NCBI RefSeq assembly: GCF_000212415.1
Contig: NC_015500.1
Coordinates: forward strand, 1,426,001 to 1,490,000
DNA from: Treponema brennaborense DSM 12168
GTDB taxonomy: Bacteria > Spirochaetota > Spirochaetia > Treponematales > Treponemataceae
Reading direction: 5' to 3'
DNA length: 64,000 bases
Position numbers and translations under genes: made by a program. Below are positions 27,507 through 36,186 of this stretch, piece by piece; the stretch's first letter is position 1; every line of letters begins with the position of its first letter. The notes below the pieces were generated by a model that made no database searches, had not been told where the DNA came from, and saw only the letters and a program-made list of their open reading frames with translations.

Positions 27507-28613
27507 ATGTCAAAAAAAATATATATATTCGTACTGACGGCGGCGGCGCTGCTGACCGCCGTGCTTCCGGGGTGTTCAAAAACGGCAAAGCCGCAGGCAG
27601 CCGAAACGCGGGTCATTACCGATCACACCGGCGGCGAAATCGAAATACCGGTGCAGATAAACCGCATCGTCATCGGCTCCCTTTTGCCGCTGCCGTCGGT
27701 GTATTGCCTGTTCGCCGGTTCTGCGGAAAAAATCGTTGGAATGAATCCGGGATCGATGTCCGCCGCTGAAAATTCCTTTTTGCCGATGCTGTTTCCCGAT
27801 ATTCTGAACGCGGACACCGGCTTCGTTGAAAACAATACGGTGAACATCGAACAGCTGCTGAATCTTGAGCCGGACGTCGTGTTCTATTCGGCAACGAATC
27901 AGCAGGAACGAGAGGCGTATCAGGCAGCGGGAATTCCCGCCGTCGGGTTTTCAACGTCGATCGCGGGCTTTAACTGCATTGAAACGTACGCCGCCTGGAT
28001 CAGCCTGTTGGGTGATATTTTCGGCGAGGAAGAGAAGGCCCGTGAAATGATCGAATACGGCCGGCAAACGGAAGCCCGTATCAGCGCAAAAATAGCCTCC
28101 GTTCCCGAATCGGAAAAACCGCGGGTTCTGATTCTTTTTCACTATGATAACGGAATCATCAAAACGTCCGGCAGTAATTTTTTCGGACAGTATTGGATAG
28201 AAACTGCCGGCGGAATAAACGTTGCCCGCGACTTGAACGGTATGCCGCAGATAAATATGGAACAGGTGTACGCGTGGGATCCCGACATGATTTTCATTAC
28301 GAATTTTTCACCGTATTTGCCCGAAGATCTGTACGGCAACGCGATAGCCGGTCACGACTGGAGTACGGTAAAAGCGGTGCGGAACGGACGCGTGTATAAA
28401 TTCCCGCTGGGAATGTACCGTTGGTATCCGCCTTCATCGGATACGCCGCTTTCACTGCAGTGGCTCGCCTGCAAAATGCAGCCGCAGCTGTTCGCCGACA
28501 CGGATATGGACGAGGTGATCAAATCGTATTACGCACGGTTTTACAACGTGCAGTTAACGGACGGCGATTTACGGACCATATATAATCCGGCGCGCGCCGC
28601 TTCGGGAAAATGA
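27507..28613 (+). CDS. ABC importer substrate-binding lipoprotein, copy 2
   Basis: A 368-residue binding protein of the same family as the one at 22996. The lipobox is VLPGC. It shares long blocks with copy 1, such as MEQVYAW-PD-IFITNF and PLGMYRWY near the C-terminus, so the two arose by duplication. It follows the NifK-like gene by 10 bases and abuts the permease gene. The two copies may bind two forms of one ligand, for example oxidised and reduced, but that is only an idea. Confidence 0.88.
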   Translation: MSKKIYIFVLTAAALLTAVLPGCSKTAKPQAAETRVITDHTGGEIEIPVQINRIVIGSLLPLPSVYCLFAGSAEKIVGMNPGSMSAAENSFLPMLFPDILNADTGFVENNTVNIEQLLNLEPDVVFYSATNQQEREAYQAAGIPAVGFSTSIAGFNCIETYAAWISLLGDIFGEEEKAREMIEYGRQTEARISAKIASVPESEKPRVLILFHYDNGIIKTSGSNFFGQYWIETAGGINVARDLNGMPQINMEQVYAWDPDMIFITNFSPYLPEDLYGNAIAGHDWSTVKAVRNGRVYKFPLGMYRWYPPSSDTPLSLQWLACKMQPQLFADTDMDEVIKSYYARFYNVQLTDGDLRTIYNPARAASGK

Positions 28614-28614
28614 T

Positions 28615-29634
28615 ATGAACGCGATAAAAAAAACGGCGGTACGCGTTCCCGCCGCAGTGCTGCTGCTGCTGCTGCCGGCGGCGACGGCTTTGGTGTGTCT
28701 GGGCTTCGGACGGTACGCGCTGTCGTTTTCCGACACCGTGCGCCTCATACTGAACGTGCTTGCCGGAAAAGAAGTGAACGCAACGGCTTATTCGGTGCTG
28801 TTCAACGTGCGGCTGCCGCGGATACTGCTTGCGGCGTCCGTCGGCGCAGGACTTGCCTGTGCGGGTGCGGCGTTTCAGAGCCTGTTTACGAATCCGCTGG
28901 CAACTCCCGACACGCTCGGAGTTGCCAGCGGTGCGTCGTTCGGCGCGGTTTTGGCGATGATGGCCGGCGGCAATCTGATAGCGATACAGTTGACCGCGCT
29001 CGTAGCCGGTATGGTTTCGTGCCTGCTCGTCTACGCGATTGGCCGATCCAAAAATAAAGGTTCCATCGTTATGGTCGTTTTGTCCGGTATGGTGGTGTCC
29101 GCGCTGTTTCAGGCGTTGGTTTCACTGCTCAAATATTTGGCGGATCCCGAAGATCAGCTGCCGGCCATAACGTATTGGCTTATGGGAAGTATGGCGGGCG
29201 CGTCGTACCGGAATTTGGTATTGGGGCTGCCGTTTATCGGAATCGGAGTCGTTACGCTGTTCTTGTTGCGGTGGCGGCTGAATATTCTGTCGCTTTCGGA
29301 AGACGAAGCCAAATCGCTCGGAGTGAATTTGCCGCTCCTGAGGTTTTGCGTTATCGCTTCTTCTTCCCTGATAACGGCGTCGTGCGTTTCCATGTGCGGG
29401 CAGGTCGGCTGGGTGGGCTTGCTCGTGCCGCACATCACGCGGATGATTTCCGGCAGCAACAACAAGTCGGTCGTTCCGTTCTGCATCAGTTTGGGGGCAG
29501 TGTTTATGCTCGTGATGGATACGGCGGCGCGGAGTATGAGCGCTGCCGAAATTCCCCTGTCGATTCTGACGGCGGTCATCGGCGCGCCCTTTTTTATCAG
29601 TCTGCTTCGGAAAACGGGAGGTACGTATTTATGA
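28615..29634 (+). CDS. FecCD-family ABC permease
   Basis: A 339-residue inner-membrane permease with about ten helices. It has family marks such as NVRLPRILLAASVGAGLACAG, ATPDTLGVASGASFGAVLAM and GQVGWVGLLVPHITRM near residue 265. The length is typical of BtuC/FecCD subunits. It works as a homodimer with the ATPase encoded next, whose ATG overlaps this stop. It would carry the ligand delivered by the two binding proteins into the cytoplasm, where the nitrogenase-like complex is found. Confidence 0.93.
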   Translation: MNAIKKTAVRVPAAVLLLLLPAATALVCLGFGRYALSFSDTVRLILNVLAGKEVNATAYSVLFNVRLPRILLAASVGAGLACAGAAFQSLFTNPLATPDTLGVASGASFGAVLAMMAGGNLIAIQLTALVAGMVSCLLVYAIGRSKNKGSIVMVVLSGMVVSALFQALVSLLKYLADPEDQLPAITYWLMGSMAGASYRNLVLGLPFIGIGVVTLFLLRWRLNILSLSEDEAKSLGVNLPLLRFCVIASSSLITASCVSMCGQVGWVGLLVPHITRMISGSNNKSVVPFCISLGAVFMLVMDTAARSMSAAEIPLSILTAVIGAPFFISLLRKTGGTYL

Positions 29635-30416
29635 CGTTTGAAGTACGAAACGGTTGTTTCGGATATGGGCGTACGCAGATTTTGAGCGATATCAATTTTT
29701 CCGTAGACGGCGGGGAGATTTTGGCCGTTTTGGGTGCGAACGGCGCGGGCAAGACGACGCTGCTGAAATGTCTGCTGGGACTGCTCAAATGGCGGTCCGG
29801 GAACACGTTCGTCGACGGGCGGAATATCGGCGCCCTGAAAGCAGCCGAATTGTGGCGGTACGTTGCGTACGTTCCCCAAGCGAAACAGAGCGTTTTCGGT
29901 TATTCGGCGCTGGATATGGTTTTACTCGGCAGAAGTTCGCGGGTCGGAACGTTTTCGCAGCCCAAGTCGTCCGATCTTGCCGCCGCGGAACAGGCGCTGA
30001 ACGATACGGGGATCACGCATTTGAAAGACCGGCAGTGTTCGCGCATGAGCGGCGGCGAGCTGCAAATGGTATTGATCGCGCGGGCACTGTGCGCCGAACC
30101 GCGTCTGCTCGTGCTCGACGAACCGGAATCCAACCTCGATTTCAAAAATCAGCTGGTCATTCTCGAGACGGTAAAAAAACTGTCGCGGGAGCGGCACATT
30201 TCGGCGATTATCAACACGCACTATCCGAATCACGCGCTGCAACTGGCCGACAAAGCGCTGCTTTTGGATAAAGCCGGTTCGGCGTGTTTCGGTCGGGCGG
30301 CGGAAATCATATCGGAAAGCAATATGAAAAACGTATTCGGCGTGCGCGTCCACATCAGCGAATTCGCGTATCAGGGAACCGATTTCAAAACGGTAACGCC
30401 GCTGTGCATCGCCTGA
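29631..30416 (+). CDS. ABC importer ATPase (siderophore/corrinoid type)
   Basis: A 261-residue ATPase with Walker A GANGAGKTT near residue 35, signature MSGGELQMVLIARAL, Walker B LLVLDEPESNLD and the H-loop NTHYPNHAL. The ATG at 29631 overlaps the permease stop, so the long upstream extension of the frame is rejected. It completes the importer and is the last gene of the unit. A new promoter lies just downstream. Confidence 0.93.
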   Translation: MTFEVRNGCFGYGRTQILSDINFSVDGGEILAVLGANGAGKTTLLKCLLGLLKWRSGNTFVDGRNIGALKAAELWRYVAYVPQAKQSVFGYSALDMVLLGRSSRVGTFSQPKSSDLAAAEQALNDTGITHLKDRQCSRMSGGELQMVLIARALCAEPRLLVLDEPESNLDFKNQLVILETVKKLSRERHISAIINTHYPNHALQLADKALLLDKAGSACFGRAAEIISESNMKNVFGVRVHISEFAYQGTDFKTVTPLCIA

Positions 30417-30443
30417 CGTGAGCAGATTACCGATATAAAAAGA

Positions 30444-30472
30444 TTGACAGATCCGAATCGCTCGCTTATAGT
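30444..30472 (+). promoter_or_regulatory. Promoter of the two-component/sugar-transport region
   Basis: TTGACA (30444-30449) and TATAGT (30467-30472) are separated by 17 bases. Confidence 0.75.
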
Positions 30473-30547
30473 AAAACGACAGGCTGAAGCGGTTCGGTAC
30501 CGTCCGGCAGCCTGCGTACGACTTTCAATCTGGGGATTTACGGCTAC

Positions 30548-32104
30548 ATGGACGATGTAAAAACACGGTTGGTGATTCTTGACGATGAAAATCATATCAT
30601 CCGTCTTTTGCAGGCGCTGATTCCGTGGCGCGAACTTGAAATCAGTTACGAAGGCTGCGCCGGAAACGGTGCGGACGGAAAAGCGCTCATACTGGAAAAA
30701 AAACCGGATATCGTCATTACCGATATAAAAATGCCCGGAACTGACGGGTTGTCGCTGATTGCCGACGTGCACGAAACGCTGCCGGAAACCGATTTTATCA
30801 TCGTGAGCGGCTTCAGTCAGTTCGATTACGCGCGCAAAGCGATCGTTTACAACGTCGAAAATTACCTGCTGAAACCCGTCAACAAAGACGAACTGCGCGC
30901 GACCCTTGAAAAACTCATCCGCAAAAGACGCGTCCGCGAAGGGGAAATACGGACGATACGGCAAAGCGCCGAACGGAAACGCTGCACGCTGTTCGGTACG
31001 CTGCTGACGGACGCGCAGCGCCGGGAACCGCTTTCCGCTTGTCCCGAATTCGAGGCCGTCGGAGACGCGGCGCGCCTGTGCCTTGTCAAGACGGATTGTA
31101 CGGGAACGGCGATCGCGGCGGAACTGTACCATTTGCTGCAGGATAAAACGACGCAGATTCTCAAAACGCATCACGCCGATCTCGCCGTATATTTCGAGCG
31201 GGACGTAACCTGTTTTCTACTCGCGTCCGAATCGGAGCGCGACGGCGCGGTTCGGGAACAGCTCGCGCCGATTCTGTTCGATTTGCAGAAAATAACGGAA
31301 GTGTTTCCCCAGCTGCGCTTTACGCTTTTTTTCGGCGGCCGGCTGCGGCAGCCGCTGTGCGACGAATACCGGCTGTTGCTGAGACAGCTGCCGCTGCGCA
31401 GAAAAGAAGGTGCGCCGCGGATACTCGCCGCCGAAACCGTTCCGGAGCGAAGTATTCCCGCCGGAGTTTTCGACTGCTGGAACCGAGACTGTGAAAAGAT
31501 GCTCGACAGTCTTGATCCGGCCGTCGCCGATTCGCTGCTGCTGCCGTTCGTACGGACGGCGGCGGAACTTCCGGAACCGGAAGCGGAAACCGCGCTGCTG
31601 ACCGCGGGGCGCCGGTTGGCGGTAAAGGCGGAAGAACGGCAGCCGGAGCGGCAGTTCTGGTTTGAGCGGACGTTCGTTCCCGCGCTGCAGCTTGCCGGGA
31701 CGGCGGCTGAATTATACGACCGGTTCTGTGCCGAAATAAAAAAACTGATTGCCGAAATGGGTGCCAAGCGGGAACAGGACACCGTCCGTCCCGTTCGGCT
31801 CGCCGACGCGTACATGCAGCGGCACTATATGGATTACGATATTTCACTCGAGCGGGTGGCCGAAACCGTTTCGCTGACGCCCGCTTATTTTTCCATGCTG
31901 TACAAAAAGGAGACGGGCACCGGTTTTCTTGAAGCGCTGACCGCGGTCAGGATAAAAATGGCGAAGCTGATGCTTCAGGACAGCTCTGAAACGGTTGCAA
32001 AAATAGCGGCGGCCGTCGGCTATACGGACATAAAATATTTCAGCCGTATTTTCAAAAAAACGACGGGAATCACGCCGAATGAATTCAGACAATTCTACCG
32101 CTGA
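30548..32104 (+). CDS. YesN-type response regulator with AraC output domain
   Basis: A 518-residue regulator. The receiver domain at 1-125 has the acidic pair DDEN, the phospho-acceptor Asp59 in TDIKMPG and the Lys in LLKPVNKDE. A long middle region with no recognised fold follows. Residues from about 415 to the end are an AraC double helix-turn-helix (AETVSLTPAYFSMLYKKETG and VGYTDIKYFSRIFKKTTG). It is activated by the kinase encoded next and probably controls the downstream sugar importer. The genes overlap by 26 bases. Confidence 0.9.
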   Translation: MDDVKTRLVILDDENHIIRLLQALIPWRELEISYEGCAGNGADGKALILEKKPDIVITDIKMPGTDGLSLIADVHETLPETDFIIVSGFSQFDYARKAIVYNVENYLLKPVNKDELRATLEKLIRKRRVREGEIRTIRQSAERKRCTLFGTLLTDAQRREPLSACPEFEAVGDAARLCLVKTDCTGTAIAAELYHLLQDKTTQILKTHHADLAVYFERDVTCFLLASESERDGAVREQLAPILFDLQKITEVFPQLRFTLFFGGRLRQPLCDEYRLLLRQLPLRRKEGAPRILAAETVPERSIPAGVFDCWNRDCEKMLDSLDPAVADSLLLPFVRTAAELPEPEAETALLTAGRRLAVKAEERQPERQFWFERTFVPALQLAGTAAELYDRFCAEIKKLIAEMGAKREQDTVRPVRLADAYMQRHYMDYDISLERVAETVSLTPAYFSMLYKKETGTGFLEALTAVRIKMAKLMLQDSSETVAKIAAAVGYTDIKYFSRIFKKTTGITPNEFRQFYR

Positions 32105-33128
32105 TTTTACGCCTCACGCACAACGGAGGCCGCCGTCCGCGGTGAAACGGAAGCCGTTGTATCTGATCCGGATATTGTGTGTCCTGCTTGCCGCAGCGTG
32201 CGCGGCGGCGGCAGGAGCGTTGGCGTTCCGACACGTTGAAAGCGGCCTCCTGACCGGTTCTCTTATCAGCGTGTGCCTGGCCGTGGCGATTGCGGCGTTC
32301 GCGTGCTTTCGCGCTTTCGCCGAAACGGAACGGTACGTGCGGCTGTATCTTGAGGGAAACGGAACGGAATCGGTGCGGCGTATCCGGCTGCATTATTCGG
32401 CCGCAACGGAAAAACTGCTGGCAGCGCAGCTGGAATCGTCTGACGAAGCTTTTCAGCAGGAAGAAAACCGGCGCAGGGCACAGTATCTGGCGCTCCAGAA
32501 TCAGATAAATCCCCATTTTTTATACAACACGCTGGAAGCCATCCGATCGGAGGCCGTCGTCGCGGGGCTGTCCACCGTTGCCGACATGTCGGAAACGCTG
32601 GCGAACTTTTTCCGTTACACGGTGAGCACTATGTCCGAAACGGTAACGCTCGCCGACGAACTGAAAAACGTACGGGATTATTTCACCATACAGCGATTCC
32701 GCTTCGGCGACCGTATCCGGCTGCACGTTCTCATTCCGCAGGACAGTCCGCTGCAGTTTTACCGGCTGCCGAAGCTGATTTTGCAGCCCATCGTGGAAAA
32801 CGCCATCATTCACGGATTGGAAGACCGCGTGCGCGGCGGGGAAATCACGATCGACGCGCGCAGCACGCCGCGTAATCTGATTCTGACGGTGGAAGACAAC
32901 GGCAAAGGAATCGCGCACGATAAGCTGATAGAAATGAACCGGCAGCTGGGAATGCAGTTTTCGTCGGCGGAACGTACGGGAAAACAGCGCGGAATCGCCG
33001 TCTTTAACGTAAACGAGCGGCTGCGGCTGCTGTACGGAATGCATTGCGGACTGACGTATTGCAGTATGCCCCGAATCGGAACGACCGTTGAAATCGTCCT
33101 TCCTCCCGCGCCGGAGTCCTGCCGGTGA
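32079..33128 (+). CDS. YesM/LytS-type sensor histidine kinase without a sensor domain
   Basis: A 349-residue kinase. Two hydrophobic helices lie at about 27-48 and 55-75 with only a short loop between them, so no sizeable extracytoplasmic sensor exists. The phospho-acceptor is in QINPHFLYNTLEAIR. The ATPase has N box PIVENAIIHG, G1 VEDNGKGI and G2 RGIAVFNVNERL. YesM relatives usually carry a large outer sensor. The lack here suggests that the signal comes from another protein, for instance the ABC-like product encoded next or the importer. It overlaps both neighbours. Confidence 0.9.
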   Translation: MNSDNSTADFTPHAQRRPPSAVKRKPLYLIRILCVLLAAACAAAAGALAFRHVESGLLTGSLISVCLAVAIAAFACFRAFAETERYVRLYLEGNGTESVRRIRLHYSAATEKLLAAQLESSDEAFQQEENRRRAQYLALQNQINPHFLYNTLEAIRSEAVVAGLSTVADMSETLANFFRYTVSTMSETVTLADELKNVRDYFTIQRFRFGDRIRLHVLIPQDSPLQFYRLPKLILQPIVENAIIHGLEDRVRGGEITIDARSTPRNLILTVEDNGKGIAHDKLIEMNRQLGMQFSSAERTGKQRGIAVFNVNERLRLLYGMHCGLTYCSMPRIGTTVEIVLPPAPESCR

Positions 33129-34579
33129 AGCGCGAAATACTGTCGCTGCGGCACGTCTGTCTGTCACGGGACGGCGAAGAACAGTTAAGTGAAGTAACGT
33201 TTTCACTTTACGAAGGCGACGTACTCGGACTCATTTCTCTGGATAATCAGGGACTGGACGCGTTGGTCGAACTCGTTCTGCATAACCGGCGGCTTGACCG
33301 CGGCCATCTGTTCTTTGCGGAAAAGGAAGTTTCAAGTTATCTGGGCTGTACGGCAAAAGAAAACAAAGCGGCCGTCGTCGAATCCGTCAGCCATCTCATC
33401 CCCGCGCTGAACCTTGCGGATATGTTTTTTTTCGCAAAGAAAAAAGGACCGCTTTTGGTTCACCGCGCGAAGCTGAACCGGCAGATCCGCATGATTTTTG
33501 AACCGTACGGAATGAAACTGACCGGCGCTGAATATCCCGATCAGCTTTCCGCGCTCGACCGCTGCCGGGTCGAAATCATAAAAGCAAAGACGTTCGGCTG
33601 CAAAGTGATCGTCGTGCGCGAACCGTCTTCGTTTTTGAGCGCCGGAGAACTTGCCTGCCTGCATCTGCTGATACGGAAACTCGCCGCGGAAGACGGAATC
33701 GCCTGCATGTATCTGTGCAATCATCACCGGGAAGTCATGTCCGTATGTTCCCGGCTCGCCGTCATGTACGCCGGCACGGTCGTGCTCAACAAAGCGTCGG
33801 CGGCCGTGACGGAACGCATGATGAGCGTCGTCAGTGAAGATTTTATCAAGTCGATCACCGGTTTGCCCCGGCCGGCCGCGCCGGCGGCGGAGCCGCTGGC
33901 GACGATACGCGGCAAAAACGGTTTCGCACTGACAGTCTTTAAAGGCGAATGTCTGGTGCTGCTCGATCTGGATAATAAAACGATACCGCGGATCGCCGAC
34001 GCGCTGTTCGCCCGGACACCGTTTGCGGCGCGCCGGCCGGAGTACCGCGTTTTTATCGACGGTACGGAGGCGTACCGTAATCCGCTGCTGTGGTCGTTCA
34101 TTCCGGCAGAACCGGCGGGACGAACGCTTTTTTACGACTTGAGCTATATCGATAATCTGACGCTTAAAAATTCCAGCCGCAAACTGCCGCATTTTTGGCT
34201 TTTCAAACGGTACCGCGCGCACGTGTGCGGCGAGTACCGGCGGATCGTCGGCGACGTCGCGGAGAGCGGCAATTTATATCAGCTCGGTCAGCGCGAACTG
34301 TACGAACTGATATATCTGCGCGCCGGGCTCGAACGGCCGAAGGTTCTGTTCATCGTGCAGCCGTTTATCGGTATGGGCATGTATCAGCGCATCCGAATCT
34401 TGGAATACATTTCGCAGCTGCGCCGCGCAGGCATCACCGTCGTCATTCTCGCCGTTTCTCTGTCCGATTCGCTGCAGGCGGCGTCGCGGCTGATTCTCCT
34501 GCAGGACGGCCGGATAGAAAAGGAACTGCCGCCGGAACGTTTCGATCAGGCGGCTTCCTACGGCTTGGTCGTCCGCTAG
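33125..34579 (+). CDS. Degenerate tandem ABC ATPase-like protein (pseudo-RbsA)
   Basis: A 484-residue protein with two ABC domains arranged as in MglA/RbsA sugar ATPases but with the catalytic motifs lost. In the first half the Walker A site reads ISLDNQGLDA, the signature is QLSALDRCRVEII and Walker B is VIVVREPS. In the second half Walker A is LLDLDNKT and Walker B VLFIVQPF. It should bind ATP poorly or not hydrolyse it. It is coupled to the sensor-poor kinase gene by a 4-base overlap and precedes a normal sugar ATPase. A regulatory role linking transport to the two-component pair is an inference. Confidence 0.75.
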   Translation: MKREILSLRHVCLSRDGEEQLSEVTFSLYEGDVLGLISLDNQGLDALVELVLHNRRLDRGHLFFAEKEVSSYLGCTAKENKAAVVESVSHLIPALNLADMFFFAKKKGPLLVHRAKLNRQIRMIFEPYGMKLTGAEYPDQLSALDRCRVEIIKAKTFGCKVIVVREPSSFLSAGELACLHLLIRKLAAEDGIACMYLCNHHREVMSVCSRLAVMYAGTVVLNKASAAVTERMMSVVSEDFIKSITGLPRPAAPAAEPLATIRGKNGFALTVFKGECLVLLDLDNKTIPRIADALFARTPFAARRPEYRVFIDGTEAYRNPLLWSFIPAEPAGRTLFYDLSYIDNLTLKNSSRKLPHFWLFKRYRAHVCGEYRRIVGDVAESGNLYQLGQRELYELIYLRAGLERPKVLFIVQPFIGMGMYQRIRILEYISQLRRAGITVVILAVSLSDSLQAASRLILLQDGRIEKELPPERFDQAASYGLVVR

Positions 34580-34678
34580 CCGCCGCAATCGTAAAAAAAT
34601 CCCCCCGTTTCAAAAGAATATCATACTGTTCAAACGGCAAAACCGGCCTTAGACTGAAATACGTAAAGGGAGGACTGC

Positions 34679-36184
34679 ATGTCGCCAGTCATTGTGGAAA
34701 TGAATCGTATCTCCAAAACGTTTCCCGGCGTACGCGCTTTGGACGAAGTGGATTTTGAACTGCGATCGGGAGAGGTTATGGCCTTGCTCGGTGAAAACGG
34801 CGCCGGAAAATCAACGCTGATGAAAATTCTGTCGGGAGTGTACGCGCGCGATTCCGGAACGGTACGGATCTTCGGTGAAAATCTGGAACACATCACGCCG
34901 GTCGTCGCGCGCAGGCACGGCGTGGCGATCATCCATCAGGAGCTGCAGATGTGCCAGCATCTGAGCGTTGCCGAAAACATGTTTTTGGGCCGCGAATATT
35001 GCCGTAAAGGCGGACTGCTCGACGAAGCGGCGATGCGCGCGGAGGCGGCGCGCGTGCTGAAATCACTGTGCATCGACATAGATCCCGATACGAAAGTCGG
35101 TGATTTGGCGGTATCGAAGCAGCAGATGGTCGAAATTGCCAAAGCGCTGTCCGCTCGTGCGCGGATTCTCATTATGGACGAACCGACGAGCGCGCTGACG
35201 AGTAAGGAAATCGACGAACTGTTTTCAATCATTCGCACGCTGAAAGAAAACGGCGTCGGCATCGTGTATATTTCTCATCGGCTTGAAGAATTGCAGCACA
35301 TCGTGGATCGCGTAACGGTCATGCGCGACGGCAAATACATAATGTCGGGAAATTGGCAGGACACGACGCTCGACCGGATAATTACGGATATGGTGGGCCG
35401 TGAAATAAAAGAAAAATTTCCGCGGATTTCCTGTACGCCGGGAAAAACGATTTTGAGCGTTACGAACTTGAGCGCGGGCTCTCTCGTATCGGGAGTGAAT
35501 CTGAGCGTCCGCGAAGGTGAAATTTTGGGCATCGCGGGACTTATGGGAGCGGGGCGTACGGAACTGACGCGCGCGATCTTCGGCGTAGACGGCAAAACGA
35601 GTGGTGAAATCGTGCTCGACGGCAAACCCGTTACGATACGCACGCCCGCCGACGCTATCCGCTGCGGCATCGTTTTAGCTCCGGAAGACCGTAAAAAAGA
35701 CGGCCTGTGCACGAAACTGGCGGTACGTGAAAACATATCGCTTCCGAACCTCGACCTGCTGTGCAATCCGTTCGGAATCGTAAACCGCAAAAAGGAACGG
35801 GAACTTACGGAACGGGCGGTTTTGAACTTTAAGATAAAACTGCCCCATGCCGAAGTGGCGGCGGCGTCGCTGTCCGGCGGAAACCAACAGAAAGTGGTCG
35901 TCGCGAAATGGCTGTCCCGAAAAAGCCGCGTCGTGTTCTTCGACGAGCCGACCAGGGGAATAGACGTCGCGGCGAAAGTCGAAATCTATCAGCTGATGAA
36001 TCGGCTCAAAGCGCAGGGAATCGGCGTCGTGTTCGTGTCATCCGAACTGCCCGAAATTTTGGGAATGGCGGATCGGATCGCCGTCATGTGCGGCGGAAAA
36101 ATTTCGGGCGAATTGTCCGGAAGCGAAGCGACGCAGAAAAATATTATGGTTTTGGCAACCAAATTCGAGAAAAAGGCAGGGTAA
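34679..36184 (+). CDS. Sugar ABC importer ATPase (MglA/RbsA type)
   Basis: A 501-residue tandem ATPase. The first domain has Walker A GENGAGKST, a signature at LAVSKQQMVEIAKAL and Walker B ILIMDEPTSAL. The second has the divergent Walker A GLMGAGRTE usual for this subfamily, the signature LSGGNQQKVVVAKWL and VVFFDEPTRGID. Motifs are intact, unlike in the preceding protein. A GGGAGG site precedes the ATG. The sugar cannot be named from sequence. Confidence 0.94.
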   Translation: MSPVIVEMNRISKTFPGVRALDEVDFELRSGEVMALLGENGAGKSTLMKILSGVYARDSGTVRIFGENLEHITPVVARRHGVAIIHQELQMCQHLSVAENMFLGREYCRKGGLLDEAAMRAEAARVLKSLCIDIDPDTKVGDLAVSKQQMVEIAKALSARARILIMDEPTSALTSKEIDELFSIIRTLKENGVGIVYISHRLEELQHIVDRVTVMRDGKYIMSGNWQDTTLDRIITDMVGREIKEKFPRISCTPGKTILSVTNLSAGSLVSGVNLSVREGEILGIAGLMGAGRTELTRAIFGVDGKTSGEIVLDGKPVTIRTPADAIRCGIVLAPEDRKKDGLCTKLAVRENISLPNLDLLCNPFGIVNRKKERELTERAVLNFKIKLPHAEVAAASLSGGNQQKVVVAKWLSRKSRVVFFDEPTRGIDVAAKVEIYQLMNRLKAQGIGVVFVSSELPEILGMADRIAVMCGGKISGELSGSEATQKNIMVLATKFEKKAG

Positions 36185-36186
36185 TT

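Noticed and set aside
29175-29630. N-terminal extension of the importer ATPase
   Set aside because: The extension is a shadow of the permease gene; the ATPase family match starts at 29631.
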